A stretch of 64,000 bases of DNA from Hyphomicrobiales bacterium (GTDB taxonomy: Bacteria; Pseudomonadota; Alphaproteobacteria; Rhizobiales; RI-29). The stretch spans positions 1 through 64,000 of the forward strand of contig WGLQ01000001.1 of NCBI GenBank assembly GCA_016125495.1, written 5' to 3'. Position 1 is the first letter of the stretch; every line of letters starts with the position of its first letter. The notes below the pieces were generated by a model, which made no database searches, was not told the origin of the DNA, and worked only from the letters and a program-made list of their open reading frames with translations. Made by a program: the position numbers and the translations under genes. Below, one piece after another: positions 41,975 through 51,532 of the stretch.

Positions 41975-42760
41975 CTAGCTTGGCTGCATCCTGAGGGCAC
42001 CGTCCAGCCGGATCGTCTCGCCGTTCAGCATGTCGTTCTCGCAAATGTGCTGAACGAGCGCCGCGTATTCGTCCGCTCTGCCGAGCCTGGAGGGGAAGGG
42101 CACGCCACGCGCCAGGTTGCGGCGGACCTCCTCGGGCAGGCCATCGACCATCGGGGTATGGAAGAGTCCGGGCAAGATCGCCATCACGCGGATGCCCTCG
42201 CGCGCGAGGTCGCGAGCCACCGGCAGTGTCAGCGCGGCCACACCACCCTTCGACGCAGCATACGCCGCCTGACCGATCTGACCGTCCTCGGCCGCGATCG
42301 AGGCCGTATTGACGATCACCCCCCGCGTGCCATCCGGCCCGAGCGGGGCCAGCGTCGACATCCCGGCGGCCGCGCGTGACAGCATCACGAAGGTGCCGAC
42401 GAGATTGACGCGGATGGTGCGCTCGAAGACCGCGATATCGTGCGCCACCGGCGCACCCGATTCGCGGTCGCGGCGGACGGTTTTCTGCGCTGTTGCGATG
42501 CCGGCGCAGTTGACCAGGATGCGCTCTTGCCCGTGCGCGGCCCGCGCCTGCCCGAGGGCAGCATCGACGCTCGCCGGGTCCGCGACATCGCAGCGCACGA
42601 ACAGCCCGCCGAAGCTGCCGGCAACCACCTTTCCGCGCTCGGCATCGAGATCGAAGACCGCAACCTTGACGCCAGCCGCCGCGAGCCGCCGCGCCGTCGC
42701 CTCGCCGAGGCCCGATGCCGCACCGGTCACCACCGCGCTGATGCCACTGTCGAGCTTCAT
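41975..42760 (-). CDS. SDR family oxidoreductase, 3-hydroxyacyl-CoA dehydrogenase-like
   Basis: This 261-residue classical short-chain dehydrogenase has the cofactor motif TGAASGLG at 13-20, an acidic residue after beta-2 (VFDLDAE) favouring NAD, NCAG near residue 85, and the catalytic set Ser (NTASIAAED), Tyr-x3-Lys (YAASK). The segment around GLFHTPMVDGLPEEVRRNL and the C-terminal MLNGETIRLDGALRM match type-II 3-hydroxyacyl-CoA dehydrogenase (HSD17B10) relatives acting in beta-oxidation. The ATG at 42760 has ggagg five bases upstream. Substrate assignment is by family resemblance only. Confidence 0.88.
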   Translation of the reverse strand: MKLDSGISAVVTGAASGLGEATARRLAAAGVKVAVFDLDAERGKVVAGSFGGLFVRCDVADPASVDAALGQARAAHGQERILVNCAGIATAQKTVRRDRESGAPVAHDIAVFERTIRVNLVGTFVMLSRAAAGMSTLAPLGPDGTRGVIVNTASIAAEDGQIGQAAYAASKGGVAALTLPVARDLAREGIRVMAILPGLFHTPMVDGLPEEVRRNLARGVPFPSRLGRADEYAALVQHICENDMLNGETIRLDGALRMQPS

Positions 42761-42902
42761 TCGAGCCTCCCTGCGTTCGCGACCATCGTTGGCGATCCCG
42801 ACCATTTGCCATGGCGCGTGTACCAGCGATAGGCTGAAGGCGGGTGACCGTTGAAAGCAAGGACGAACGGGGCCACTTCGACGATCTGTTCGAGAGGATG
42901 GA

Positions 42903-43298
42903 ATGCCGGTGGATTCGACCCGAGACAGCACCGACGGACAGGCTGACGAGGACTTGGCGGTCAAGCTCGCCGAGGTTCGCGACGGTTTCTGGAGGAAGCT
43001 CGCAGGGATCGCGGCGCGCCTGCCGTTCGCCGAGGATCTCGTTGCCGCCTACTACTGCACTATGGACCCGCGGACGCCGACGCGCGTGCGCATGACGCTT
43101 CTTTCGGCGCTCGCCTACTTCATATTGCCATTGGACACCTTGCCGGACTTCATCGTCGGGCTCGGCTACACGGACGACGCGGCCGTTCTGGCCCTCGCCA
43201 TGCGCATGGTCAGCGAACACATCCGACCGCCGCACCGCGAGGCGGCACGCAGCGCGCTCGATCGTCTTGCGCGCGACCCGGCCACCCCGCTTTCCTGA
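42903..43298 (+). CDS. DUF1232 (YkvA-like) small membrane protein
   Basis: This 131-residue protein has the DUF1232 signature: a hydrophobic helix followed by PLDTLPDFIVGLGYTDDAAVL (key residues Leu-Asp-Leu-Pro-Asp near 73-90). The family is widespread, associated with the membrane and of unknown function. The ATG at 42903 follows gagaggatgg. It is convergent with the quinone oxidoreductase gene, whose stop lies 28 bases away. Confidence 0.85.
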   Translation: MPVDSTRDSTDGQADEDLAVKLAEVRDGFWRKLAGIAARLPFAEDLVAAYYCTMDPRTPTRVRMTLLSALAYFILPLDTLPDFIVGLGYTDDAAVLALAMRMVSEHIRPPHREAARSALDRLARDPATPLS

Positions 43299-43326
43299 GG
43301 CCAGCTCCACGAGCCCGCCCGGTCGC

Positions 43327-44301
43327 TCAAAGCGACAGCACGACCTTTCCCTTGGCCTCGCGACGCTCGATGACCCCGAGCGCCTCTTGGATGCGTGCGA
43401 GCGGGAACGTGCCGTGGATGCGGGGCGCGAGCTTTCCCTCGGCACACCAGCCGAGCAGCTCCTCGAGCTGGCGGACGTGACCGACCGGATCGCGCTCCGT
43501 CGACTTGCCCCAGAACACGCCGACCACGTCGACGCTCTTCAGCAGGATGAGATTGAGCGCGAAGCGCGGGATCTCGCCCCCGGCAAAGCCGATCACCAGA
43601 TAGCGCCCGCCCCAAGCCAGCGAGCGCAGTGCCGGTTCGGCCTTGTCGCCCCCGACGCAGTCGTAGACGACATCGACGCCGCCCTCGCCCGCCGCCTCGC
43701 GCAGCGCCTGCCTCAGGTCCACCGCGTCGTAGTTGATCGCGACATCGGCGCCATGCGCCCGCGCCACGGCGAGCTTGTCCTCGCTCGAGGCGAGCGCGAT
43801 GACGCGCGCCCCGAGCAACTTCGCGATCTCCACGGCGGCGAGACCGGCCCCACCGGCCGCTCCGAGCACGGCGACCGTTTCGCCGCCGGCGAGCCGTCCC
43901 CTCTCGGCGAGACCGTGGTAGGCGGTGCCGTAGGTCACGGCGACGCCAGACGCCACGGCATCGCTGACCCGCATCGGCACCCGCGCCAGGAGTTCTTCGC
44001 GCACCACCACCTTCTCGCGCGCCCCACCATGGCCGATGAAGGCAGCGACACGGTCGCCGATCCGAACGCGTTGCACACCGGGCCCCACTCCCGCCACGAT
44101 TCCCGCGATCTCCGCCGCCGGCGAGAAGGGCAGGTCGGGCTTCACCTGGTAACGGTTGCGGACCATCAAGGTATCGAGGAAGTTGAGCCCTGCCGCGGTC
44201 ACCCGGATCAGGCATTCGCCAGGGCCGGGCACCGGATCGGTGATCTCCTCGATCGTGAGGCCATCGATCCCGTCGAATGACTTGCAGAGCGCGGCTTTCA
44301 T
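43327..44301 (-). CDS. NADPH:quinone oxidoreductase-type MDR dehydrogenase
   Basis: This 324-residue zinc-independent medium-chain dehydrogenase belongs to the quinone oxidoreductase group. The GroES-like N-terminal domain has GLNFLDTLMVRNRYQVKPDLPF and the Rossmann domain has VAVLGAAGGAGLAAVEIAKLLGARVIA near 140. LARIQEALGVIERREAKGKVVL closes the protein as in the family. Catalytic-zinc cysteines are absent, as expected. The ATG at 44301 has gaggc seven bases upstream; the frame is open to 44433. It is cytosolic. The likely substrate is a quinone or enone. Confidence 0.9.
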   Translation of the reverse strand: MKAALCKSFDGIDGLTIEEITDPVPGPGECLIRVTAAGLNFLDTLMVRNRYQVKPDLPFSPAAEIAGIVAGVGPGVQRVRIGDRVAAFIGHGGAREKVVVREELLARVPMRVSDAVASGVAVTYGTAYHGLAERGRLAGGETVAVLGAAGGAGLAAVEIAKLLGARVIALASSEDKLAVARAHGADVAINYDAVDLRQALREAAGEGGVDVVYDCVGGDKAEPALRSLAWGGRYLVIGFAGGEIPRFALNLILLKSVDVVGVFWGKSTERDPVGHVRQLEELLGWCAEGKLAPRIHGTFPLARIQEALGVIERREAKGKVVLSL

Positions 44302-44597
44302 GTGTGATGCCTCTGGTAGTGCCTCGCGATGCGGGCTGGTGGGTGTGCGCGGTGCGCGCGGCCGTCGTGGTTCGCGCCTGACGCAGGACCCTCTAGCGCA
44401 GCGCATCCAACGTTCGCTACCCGCTCGCAGCACGGTTTCGAACCAAACGTCGGATGCATAAACTGCAATAGAATCAAAAACTTGCTAGTATTCCTCTTGA
44501 CTTCGACACTTGGTCGATCGAGTGCCGCAAAGGGTACCGAATGTCGGAGCCGGAACACTAGTCGGCCCGCCGCGGCGAGGCAACGGGTTCGGTCGGT

Positions 44598-45197
44598 ATG
44601 GCCGGCATCACAAGGGAGCGCTCCGCGAACGTCGGCACGGCGAGCGGACACCGAAACATGCGCGGCTATTTCGCGATCGGGATCGAGGGTGTCTCCAAAC
44701 CGATGAACGTCGGCAGCCTGGTGCGCAGCGCCCATGCCTTCGGCGCGGCGTTCGTGTTCACCGTCGCCGCTCACCCCCGAACCCGCGAGGCGCCCTCCGA
44801 CACCTCGCACGCGTGTGAAAACCTCCCCGTCTATCGCTGGCGGAGCATCGATGAGATGGCGCTCCCAACGGGCTGCACACTGGTCGCCGTCGAATTCACC
44901 GAGGGTGCCATCGAGCTGCCGAGCTACCGCCATCCTCGCCGCGCCGCCTACGTTCTCGGCCCTGAACGTGGTGCCGTTTCGCAAGCCATGCGCTCACGCT
45001 GTGCTCATGTCATAAAGATACCCACGTCTTTCTGCATCAACGTGGCGACAGCCGGCGCCATCGTCATGTACGATCGTTTGCGTTGTCATGGTGGTTTTCC
45101 GGAGCGTCCAGTGATGCCCGGTGGTCCGGTCGAGCCCGCCAACCAGCACGTTCATGGCCGGCCACGGCTACGCCGCGCCGAGGAAGGCGAGCCGTGA
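44598..45197 (+). CDS. TrmH/SpoU-family RNA methyltransferase
   Basis: The product is a SPOUT-fold RNA 2'-O-methyltransferase-like protein of up to 199 residues. Motif 1 is KPMNVGSLVRSAHAFGA (the Asn and Arg bind the target nucleotide). Motif 2 is YVLGPERGAVS, and motif 3 is KIPTSFCINVATAGAIVMYDRL, where the usual Ser-x-Asn-Val-Ser reads CINVAT. The start is uncertain: ATG at 44598, or ATG at 44658 where family members commonly begin (MRGYFAIGIEG). It acts on tRNA or rRNA; the target is unknown. The upstream 296-base gap is AT-rich around 44455-44510 and should hold a promoter. Confidence 0.85.
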   Translation: MAGITRERSANVGTASGHRNMRGYFAIGIEGVSKPMNVGSLVRSAHAFGAAFVFTVAAHPRTREAPSDTSHACENLPVYRWRSIDEMALPTGCTLVAVEFTEGAIELPSYRHPRRAAYVLGPERGAVSQAMRSRCAHVIKIPTSFCINVATAGAIVMYDRLRCHGGFPERPVMPGGPVEPANQHVHGRPRLRRAEEGEP

Positions 45198-45305
45198 ACC
45201 GCAGGTTTTACCCTCGAAGGGGTTGACGTCGCAGTCCCCGAGCACGCAAAAGCGACACACCCCATGCACCGTTCGCGTCTTTTCAAGAAACGAGAGCAGG
45301 CAACC

Positions 45306-45815
45306 ATGCGATTGATCATCACCCTGATAGCTGGCCTCGTCCTGATCGCGGGCGCCCCGTCGGCGAACGCTCAGTCAGGCGCGCAGTTCATCGAGAAGTT
45401 CAACGATTGGTCGGTCTTCTCGCACGATGGGCCGAACGGCAAGCTCTGCTTCGCCGTATCCCAACCCAAGGATTTCGAGCCCAAGAACGCCGAGCGGGGC
45501 GAAGTCTACTTCTACGTCTCCTCCTGGCCGAAGGACGGCGTGACGAACGAGATCAGCGTGAAGATCGGTTACGACTTTTCGCGTGACGCCACCACGGTCA
45601 TCACGATCGGCTCCGACAACTTCGAGCTGTTCAACAACGGCGACAAGGCGTTTGTCGAAAGTGCGGCCACCGAGCGCCGGCTGGTCGATGCCATGCGTCG
45701 CGGCTCGCGGATGGTGGTCAAGGGCACGTCCGACCGCGGAACCGCGACCACCGACACCTACTCGCTTTCGGGGATCACCGCCGCCCTCAACCACGTCGCC
45801 AAGGTCTGCGAATAG
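45306..45815 (+). CDS. Invasion-associated locus B (IalB) family protein
   Basis: This periplasmic protein of 169 residues has a clear signal peptide (LIITLIAGLVLIAGAPSANA). The mature part carries the IalB-family pattern: NDWSVFSHDGPNGKLCFAVSQ near residue 33, VYFYVSSWP, and a C-terminal cysteine (VAKVCE) that could pair with the first. The family is common in Hyphomicrobiales and linked to host-cell invasion in Bartonella, but most members are general envelope proteins. The ATG at 45306 follows gagagcagg; the longer frame from 45264 would spoil the signal peptide. Confidence 0.85.
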   Translation: MRLIITLIAGLVLIAGAPSANAQSGAQFIEKFNDWSVFSHDGPNGKLCFAVSQPKDFEPKNAERGEVYFYVSSWPKDGVTNEISVKIGYDFSRDATTVITIGSDNFELFNNGDKAFVESAATERRLVDAMRRGSRMVVKGTSDRGTATTDTYSLSGITAALNHVAKVCE

Positions 45816-46055
45816 GCGCGCGGCGCTGGAGACCGGCCCCGAAGCGGTGAAGGTGCCTTTTCGGAGCCGCTCGGCAGGGACCTCCATTTTGGCTCCGGCG
45901 ACGACAGTGACCATGCTCGCAGCGCCGACATTTCTCCCCAGGGATCTTGTGTCGGTGCGCCCTCCTCGCCACACTCCTGGCGCGCGCCGCGAGAGGACCG
46001 ACCAAGCTGTCGAGGGCGCGCCCGCCGTGCTTTCGACGAAGGTCACCACCGCCAG

Positions 46056-47360
46056 ATGACACGAGTACTCGACACCCTCCCTGGGGACGCGCCGCGACCA
46101 ATCCCTGGGCGCGAGAGCGACGGCCTCTCGTTGCCCAGCGCGGCCCCCGAAGGCGCGGCCCCGCCGCATGCCCGGGAGCTGGAGCCGGCCGGCCGCCGTG
46201 AAAGCCCAAGTCTCATCGGCCTATCGCCCGATGGTTTCGACCAGATCCTCCGCGCTGTCGGAGTGCCGGACCGACAGTTACGCATGCGGCGCCAGCAGTT
46301 CGACCGCTGGCTCTACGTCCACGGCGCCACCAGCTTCGATCAGATGACCAATATTTCGAGGCCGTTGCGCACCGCGCTCGCCAGCCAAGCGACGCTCGCC
46401 CGACCCGAGATCGTCGCCGAGCAGATTTCGAACGACGGGACCCGCAAGTGGCTGCTGCGCTTGGCCGGCGATGGCACGTCGCGGCGCCCCCCCGAGGTCG
46501 AGACGGTCTACATCCCCGAATCCGATCGCGGCACCCTCTGCATCTCGAGTCAGGTCGGCTGCACGCTCACCTGCTCGTTCTGCCACACTGGCACGCAGCG
46601 GCTCGTGCGCAACCTGACGGCCGGCGAGATCCTCGCCCAGATATTCGTTGCGCGCGACCGACTCGGCGACTGGCCCGGCGGCGTACGCCCCAACGACGGC
46701 CTCGTGCCCGAGAGCGAACGCGCCATCACCAACATCGTCCTCATGGGCATGGGCGAGCCACTCTACAATTTCGACAACGTGCGCGACGCCATGCTGCGCG
46801 CCAGCGACGGGGACGGCCTCGGCATCTCGCGCCGCAGGATTACCCTTTCGACCTCGGGCGTCGTCCCCGAGATCGGTCGATGGGGTGAGGAGGCGGGCAC
46901 CATGCTCGCCATCTCGCTGCACGCCGTGCGCGATGCCTTGCGCGACGAACTGGTGCCGATCAACCGCAAATGGCCGATCGCGGAATTGCTCGCGGCCTGC
47001 CGCGACTACCCCGGGCTTTCCAACGCCAAGCGCATCACCTTCGAATACGTCATGCTGAAGGACGTGAACGACAGTCTCGCCGATGCCCGAGAGCTCGTCC
47101 GCCTCCTCGCCGGAATACCGGCCAAGATCAATCTCATCCCTTTCAATCCATGGCCCGGCTCGCCTTACGAGTGCTCGAGCTGGGAGCAGATCGAGCGTTT
47201 CGCCGAAGTGGTCAATCGGGCGGGCTATGCGAGCCCCGTGCGCACGCCGCGCGGGCGCGACATCATGGCCGCCTGCGGTCAGCTCAAGAGCGCATCCGAG
47301 CGACTTTCCGCACGGGCTCGGCGTGCGTCGGAAAGCGCGGCTGGCGATCCCGCATCCTGA
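46056..47360 (+). CDS. rlmN: 23S rRNA (adenine2503-C2)-methyltransferase RlmN
   Basis: This radical-SAM methyltransferase modifies A2503 of 23S rRNA and A37 of some tRNAs. It has 434 residues with a non-conserved N-terminal extension of about 50. The cluster motif CxxxCxxC appears in [14 protein letters not shown] near residue 169, [12 protein letters not shown] near 232, and the second catalytic cysteine in [11 protein letters not shown] near 408. All residues expected for activity are present. The start at 46056 is the first ATG in frame after a 240-base gap in which no other gene is seen; later starts are possible. Confidence 0.94.
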   Translation: MTRVLDTLPGDAPRPIPGRESDGLSLPSAAPEGAAPPHARELEPAGRRESPSLIGLSPDGFDQILRAVGVPDRQLRMRRQQFDRWLYVHGATSFDQMTNISRPLRTALASQATLARPEIVAEQISNDGTRKWLLRLAGDGTSRRPPEVETVYIPESDRGTLCISSQVGCTLTCSFCHTGTQRLVRNLTAGEILAQIFVARDRLGDWPGGVRPNDGLVPESERAITNIVLMGMGEPLYNFDNVRDAMLRASDGDGLGISRRRITLSTSGVVPEIGRWGEEAGTMLAISLHAVRDALRDELVPINRKWPIAELLAACRDYPGLSNAKRITFEYVMLKDVNDSLADARELVRLLAGIPAKINLIPFNPWPGSPYECSSWEQIERFAEVVNRAGYASPVRTPRGRDIMAACGQLKSASERLSARARRASESAAGDPAS

Positions 47361-47466
47361 TCCTGGGACGACGATGGCCGTCCACCCGACGGCGAATCAT
47401 GCAGACCGACGCACGATCGCCGCGCAGGCGGCTCGGGCGGGACGAATTCAGGGAGTGACGATCCGC

Positions 47467-47904
47467 ATGCTGCGCGCCATCGCAAGAACGCTCGCCGTCA
47501 CCTTCGGCTTCCTGCTCGCCGCCATCGCATCGGCGATGATCCTCGTCACACTCGGACTCGAGCGCTTCGTGCACGAGCGCGCCGCGACCAGCCCGACCGG
47601 TTTCGAGGAACTCGACGGCGTCGTCTCGTTCTTCGAGCAGGTGACCTTCCTCGGAACCATGGCCTCAGGGTTTTCGATCGTGCCGGCACTCCTGGTGGTG
47701 ATCATCGGTGAAGTCGCGAGCATTTCGTCGTCGCTCTATTACGTTCTCGCCGGTGGCGCCGCGCTCGCCGTCATGCCCCTCCTGAGCACGCTCCTCGATC
47801 CGGAAAGCACGCGGATCGCCAGCACCACCCTCTATCAGGTGCTCGCCACGGCCGGGTTCGGGGGCGGTTTCGTCTATTGGCTGATCGCCGGTCGGAACGC
47901 CTGA
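47467..47904 (+). CDS. Small membrane protein, paralogue of the next gene (a)
   Basis: The 145-residue protein has about four hydrophobic helices and a C terminus VYWLIAGRNA. The family is not named here, but the ending is nearly the same as in the following gene (FWLIAGRA), and both have the same helix spacing, so they are paralogues. The ATG at 47467 has ggag about ten bases upstream; an ATG at 47374 is an alternative. Its stop overlaps the next start (TGATG). Function unknown. Confidence 0.65.
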   Translation: MLRAIARTLAVTFGFLLAAIASAMILVTLGLERFVHERAATSPTGFEELDGVVSFFEQVTFLGTMASGFSIVPALLVVIIGEVASISSSLYYVLAGGAALAVMPLLSTLLDPESTRIASTTLYQVLATAGFGGGFVYWLIAGRNA

Positions 47905-48332
47905 TGCGACTGCTCAAGCAGCTTTTCGCCAATATGCTGGCCTTCGCCTGCGCCAGCCTGGTCGCCGGCCTTTCGTTCGCGCTCTTTGCGACACCCGGGC
48001 CATCGCGGATCCTCGCCCCGCATCTCTTGACCGAGGCGATCGATGCCGCCCTCGCCTTCGCGAGTATCGCGGCTCTGCCCACCATGCTGGCCGTCGCGGT
48101 TGCCGGCTGGCTCGGTTATCGCGGGCTCATTGGCCACGTCCTGTTCGGCGCCGCGGTTTCGCTCACCGGCGCATTCGTCATCCACCACTTGGCGCACGGC
48201 ATCGACCTGCCGCTGAATACCTATGCCCTGACGGCATTCGCCGTCGCCGGTATCGCCGCGGGCATGACGTTCTGGCTGATCGCCGGCCGCGCGCCCGAGG
48301 CCCCGCGCGCCAGCCAATTCGAACGTCGCTGA
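47904..48332 (+). CDS. Small membrane protein, paralogue of the previous gene (b)
   Basis: The product has 142 residues and four predicted helices, the last reading FAVAGIAAGMTFWLIAGRAPE. It is translationally coupled to the preceding paralogue through a TGATG overlap, which suggests a hetero-oligomeric pair. The ATG at 47904 is chosen for this overlap; the frame is open to 47877. No domain was recognised. A PhaR-like operator and the phasin gene follow. Confidence 0.65.
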   Translation: MRLLKQLFANMLAFACASLVAGLSFALFATPGPSRILAPHLLTEAIDAALAFASIAALPTMLAVAVAGWLGYRGLIGHVLFGAAVSLTGAFVIHHLAHGIDLPLNTYALTAFAVAGIAAGMTFWLIAGRAPEAPRASQFERR

Positions 48333-48380
48333 CACCATCCGGGGCCCACCGGCCGCGCGGGACACTCGCCGACGCTTTCG

Positions 48381-48407
48381 TTGCATTGCAATATTTGTTG
48401 CATTGCA
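48381..48407 (+). promoter_or_regulatory. PhaR-like operator repeats before the phasin gene
   Basis: Two exact copies of TTGCATTGCA (48381-48390 and 48398-48407) lie 17 bases apart; the second runs into GCAGCAA. TGC/GCA-rich elements of this kind are bound by PhaR, the repressor that controls phasin genes in Alphaproteobacteria. The site is 104 bases before the phasin start. Confidence 0.55.
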
Positions 48408-48510
48408 GCAAAACCGGCACTATACAGGTTCACGAGCTGGTCGAGATCGATCCGCGCTCTCCCTGCACGCTCCTGCGCCCTTCGGGGCCGACGATCGAAA
48501 GCCCATCGAG

Positions 48511-49368
48511 ATGCCCTCGCACACCGCCACGACCAATGACTTCTTCGCACCGATGATGCACTTGGCCAGCGTCCACATGGACACCATGGCCACGGTTTCC
48601 GAAGCCGCCGTCAGGACGGCGTCCGAGATGACCGACACCATGTTCCGCTTCGCCGAGGAAGCCCTCGCGACCGGCGGAACGGCACGATCGTCGATGACCA
48701 GTTTTGCCAAGGGCCGCCCGGTCGGCGCCGAACCCGGCCAGCGCGTCAAGCGCGCCGCCACAAGCGCCGCCTCGTCGTTGTCCGCCAGCCGGCCCGCCTC
48801 CCGTGCCGGCCGTTCCTGGTACCGCGCCCCCGCCCGTACGCCGCTCGAGACCTGGGCGGAGACCTTCGGTTATTCCACGGATATGACGCGTGCTTGGGGC
48901 GACGCCGCCAGCGTCGCTCAGGTTTGGTCCAATTGCATGGCGCCCGTCGCGGCCGCAGCGAATGCCATGAACGGGCAGGGCTCGCAGGCCTCCAAGTCGG
49001 CGCTGAATGCCTTCGGCATGCCGAACTGGCTGACCGATGCGATGAAGCGCGGTACGGCGCCCTGGTCCGAAATGTGGACGACGGGGCGCCCCCGGGCCGC
49101 GAGCTACGAGGCCTTTGCACCGAACGCGGAGGCCGCCCGTCTCTTCTCGGACTGGCTCGAGGCCGCCAGTAAGGGCATGATGACCGCTTGGCCGACGACC
49201 ACCACGATCGACGTCACGCCGGCGGCCACGCCGAGTGCGCCCGCGACGCGAACCAAAGCCGCGGCCCCGACCAAGGCCACGGCAAAGACGACCCGCAAAC
49301 CGGCGCCTCGCACGACCGCCCGGACCGCGGCCAAGCGCCCGGCGTCGCGCACCACGCGCAAGCACTGA
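48511..49368 (+). CDS. Phasin-like protein with basic Ala/Lys/Thr-rich tail
   Basis: This protein of about 285 residues has an amphipathic helical N-terminal part typical of phasins, which coat polyhydroxyalkanoate granules. A low-complexity Ala/Ser/Arg linker, a second helical part and a strongly basic C-terminal tail of about 45 residues (KAAAPTKATAKTTRKPAP...) complete it. Such histone-H1-like tails bind DNA in PhaF of Pseudomonas and help granule segregation. The call rests on composition and on the PhaR-like operator upstream; no strict motif exists. The ATG at 48511 has a weak site; longer starts would run through the operator. Confidence 0.6.
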   Translation: MPSHTATTNDFFAPMMHLASVHMDTMATVSEAAVRTASEMTDTMFRFAEEALATGGTARSSMTSFAKGRPVGAEPGQRVKRAATSAASSLSASRPASRAGRSWYRAPARTPLETWAETFGYSTDMTRAWGDAASVAQVWSNCMAPVAAAANAMNGQGSQASKSALNAFGMPNWLTDAMKRGTAPWSEMWTTGRPRAASYEAFAPNAEAARLFSDWLEAASKGMMTAWPTTTTIDVTPAATPSAPATRTKAAAPTKATAKTTRKPAPRTTARTAAKRPASRTTRKH

Positions 49369-49396
49369 CCGAATCGGTCCGACCAAAAAATCCAAG

Positions 49397-49427
49397 CGGC
49401 CGGCAGCGATGCCGGCCGTTCTGTTTC
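49397..49427 (+). terminator. Bidirectional terminator between phasin and isomerase genes
   Basis: A perfect 9-bp stem (CGGCCGGCA / TGCCGGCCG) with a GCGA tetraloop is followed by TTCTGTTT. On the other strand the stem is followed by a run of T (from AAAAAA at 49385-49390). It lies in the 65-base gap between two convergent genes. Confidence 0.85.
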
Positions 49428-49433
49428 GTCGCC

Positions 49434-50039
49434 TCAGGAGCCTCCGCCCGCCCAGGCGAGCGCCTGCTCCAACCGGTCGTCCCCCCAAAACAGCTCGCCG
49501 GACTGCGTGATGAACGTCGGAGCCCCGAAGATGTCGCGGCGCGCGGCCTCTTCGGTTTGCGCCCGCAGCTGCGACTTGACTTCATCACTTGCCGCCCGTG
49601 CCATGGCCTCCTCGACGGGTGCCCCGGCGGCGGCCAGCGCATCGTGCAACACCTCGGGACTGGCGATATCGCGCCGCCCTTCGAATTCAGCGAGGTAGAC
49701 GGCCTTGACGAACTCCTCGATCCAATCTTCGTCCTGGCTGCCGCAGGCGACCCGCGCAGCGGTGAGGCTGGCCGCGGGAAACGGCTCCGGCAAGGCAAAG
49801 AGCAAGCCGCGTTCGGCCGCGATCCGCTCGATGTCGCGCACCATGTAACGTCCCTTGGCGGGCTGCAGGTTGAAGGGCGACGTGCTCCAGCCGTTGGCCT
49901 TGAAGATCGGCCCGAGGAGGAACGGTCGCCACACGACCTCGACGCCCATGTTCGCCGCGAGCGGACCGATCCGCATGGCGCTGAGGTAGCTGTAGGTGGA
50001 GGCGAACTCGAACCAGAATTCGAGCTTCGGTTGCGCCAC
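49434..50039 (-). CDS. 2-hydroxychromene-2-carboxylate isomerase family protein
   Basis: This 201-residue DsbA-fold protein belongs to the HCCA isomerase/kappa-GST group. The thioredoxin-like CxxC is replaced by a Ser site in FWFEFASTYSYL near the N terminus, as usual in this group. VVWRPFLLGPIFKANGW, the cis-Pro loop IFGAPTF and FWGDDRLEQAL follow in order. Members isomerise ring-cleavage products of naphthalene or conjugate glutathione; the substrate here is unknown. The GTG at 50039 with ggagg five bases upstream is preferred over the frame start at 50114. Confidence 0.85.
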   Translation of the reverse strand: MAQPKLEFWFEFASTYSYLSAMRIGPLAANMGVEVVWRPFLLGPIFKANGWSTSPFNLQPAKGRYMVRDIERIAAERGLLFALPEPFPAASLTAARVACGSQDEDWIEEFVKAVYLAEFEGRRDIASPEVLHDALAAAGAPVEEAMARAASDEVKSQLRAQTEEAARRDIFGAPTFITQSGELFWGDDRLEQALAWAGGGS

Positions 50040-50230
50040 GTCGACCTCCGTCCTGATTGTGCGACCAGTGCCGCGGTTCGCACCGGTTACGATACGACCG
50101 ATCGCTTCGATCATCGAGGCGAAGCCACCCGCCCGACCGGTGACGGTTCCCGACGATCCCGCTTGCCGCAGCCCTGCCCCTGCCTATAGTGCCGGCACAA
50201 ATCGCGCTTTGGGAAGCAGGAGCAAGGGCC

Positions 50231-51451
50231 ATGGCCCAAACAGTCAACAAGGTCGTGCTCGCCTACTCCGGCGGCCTCGATACCTCGATCATCCTGAAAT
50301 GGCTTCAGGAGACCCACGATTGCGAAGTCGTCACCTTCACCGCCGACCTTGGTCAGGGGGAGGAGCTTGGCCCGGCGCGCGAGAAGGCGCTGATGCTCGG
50401 CATCCGCGCCGAGAACATCTTCATCGAGGACCTGCGCGAGGAATTCGTGCGCGACTACGTCTTCCCGATGTTCCGCGCCAACGCACTTTACGAGGGGGTC
50501 TATCTGCTCGGCACCTCGATCGCCCGCCCGCTCATCGCGAAAAAGCAGATCGAGATCGCCCGGGCGGTCGGCGCGGATGCCGTCTGCCACGGCGCGACCG
50601 GCAAGGGCAACGACCAGGTCCGCTTCGAACTCGGATATTACGCGCTCGAGCCGGGCATCAAGATCATCGCCCCGTGGCGCGAGTGGTCCTTCAAGGGCCG
50701 CGACGACTTGCTCGAATTCGCCCGCACCCACCAGATCCCGATCGCCAAGGACAAGGAGGGTGAGGCGCCCTTCTCGGTCGACGCCAACCTTTTGCACTCG
50801 TCCTCCGAAGGCAAGGTGCTGGAGGACCCGGCCAAGAAGGCGCCCGAGATCGTCTACCAGCGAACGATCTCCCCGACGGCGGCGCCCGACCGCGTCACGA
50901 CGGTCCGCATCGGCTTTTCGCGCGGCGATGCCGTCAGCCTCGACGGCGTCGCGCTGAGCCCGGCAACGCTGTTGAAGGCGCTCAACGACCTCGGCCGCGA
51001 CAACGGCATCGGCCGCATCGATCTCGTCGAGAACCGTTTCGTCGGGATGAAATCACGCGGCGTCTACGAGACCCCGGGCGGCACCATTCTGCTCGCCGCA
51101 CACCGCGCCATCGAGAGCATCACGCTCGATCGCGGCGCCGCCCACCTCAAGGACGAGTTGATGCCGCGCTATGCCGAGCTGATCTATAACGGCTTCTGGT
51201 TCTCGCCCGAGCGCCACATGCTGCAGGCGGCGATCGACAAGAGCCAGGAGCACGTCGAGGGCGAGGTGACGCTCGAACTCTACAAGGGCAATGTCATGGT
51301 CGCCGGCCGCTCGTCGCCCAAGTCGCTCTATTCCTCGACCCTCGTCACCTTCGAGGACGACCGTGGCGCCTACGACCAGAAGGACGCCGCCGGCTTCATC
51401 CGCCTCAACGCTTTGCGGCTGAGAACGCTCGGGGTGCGGGACAAGGCGTGA
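50231..51451 (+). CDS. argG: Argininosuccinate synthase
   Basis: This cytosolic enzyme joins citrulline and aspartate with ATP to argininosuccinate in arginine synthesis. It has 406 residues, the normal length. The ATP-binding PP-loop AYSGGLDTS is at residues 12-20. [13 protein letters not shown] near residue 119 and [13 protein letters not shown] near the C terminus are family signatures. The ATG at 51451-relative start 50231 is preceded by aggag and aagggcc; the frame is open to 50189. No other arg gene is adjacent. Confidence 0.95.
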   Translation: MAQTVNKVVLAYSGGLDTSIILKWLQETHDCEVVTFTADLGQGEELGPAREKALMLGIRAENIFIEDLREEFVRDYVFPMFRANALYEGVYLLGTSIARPLIAKKQIEIARAVGADAVCHGATGKGNDQVRFELGYYALEPGIKIIAPWREWSFKGRDDLLEFARTHQIPIAKDKEGEAPFSVDANLLHSSSEGKVLEDPAKKAPEIVYQRTISPTAAPDRVTTVRIGFSRGDAVSLDGVALSPATLLKALNDLGRDNGIGRIDLVENRFVGMKSRGVYETPGGTILLAAHRAIESITLDRGAAHLKDELMPRYAELIYNGFWFSPERHMLQAAIDKSQEHVEGEVTLELYKGNVMVAGRSSPKSLYSSTLVTFEDDRGAYDQKDAAGFIRLNALRLRTLGVRDKA

Positions 51452-51503
51452 GGGTGAGGGCTGGGCGACCGACCCTGCCATCATGGCTTGGCATGCGCAG
51501 GAA

Positions 51504-51532
51504 CCTTTAATAGCGATTCGCCTTATTAAAGG
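51504..51532. promoter_or_regulatory. AT-rich inverted repeat before the GST gene
   Basis: There are perfect 9-bp arms, CCTTTAATA and TATTAAAGG, with an 11-base spacer that itself holds GCG-ATT-CGC. A third half-site CCTTTAA follows at 51545-51551. It sits in the 134-base gap between argG and the GST gene and stands out in GC-rich surroundings. It could be an operator for the GST gene. It has no T-tract as a terminator would. Confidence 0.45.
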
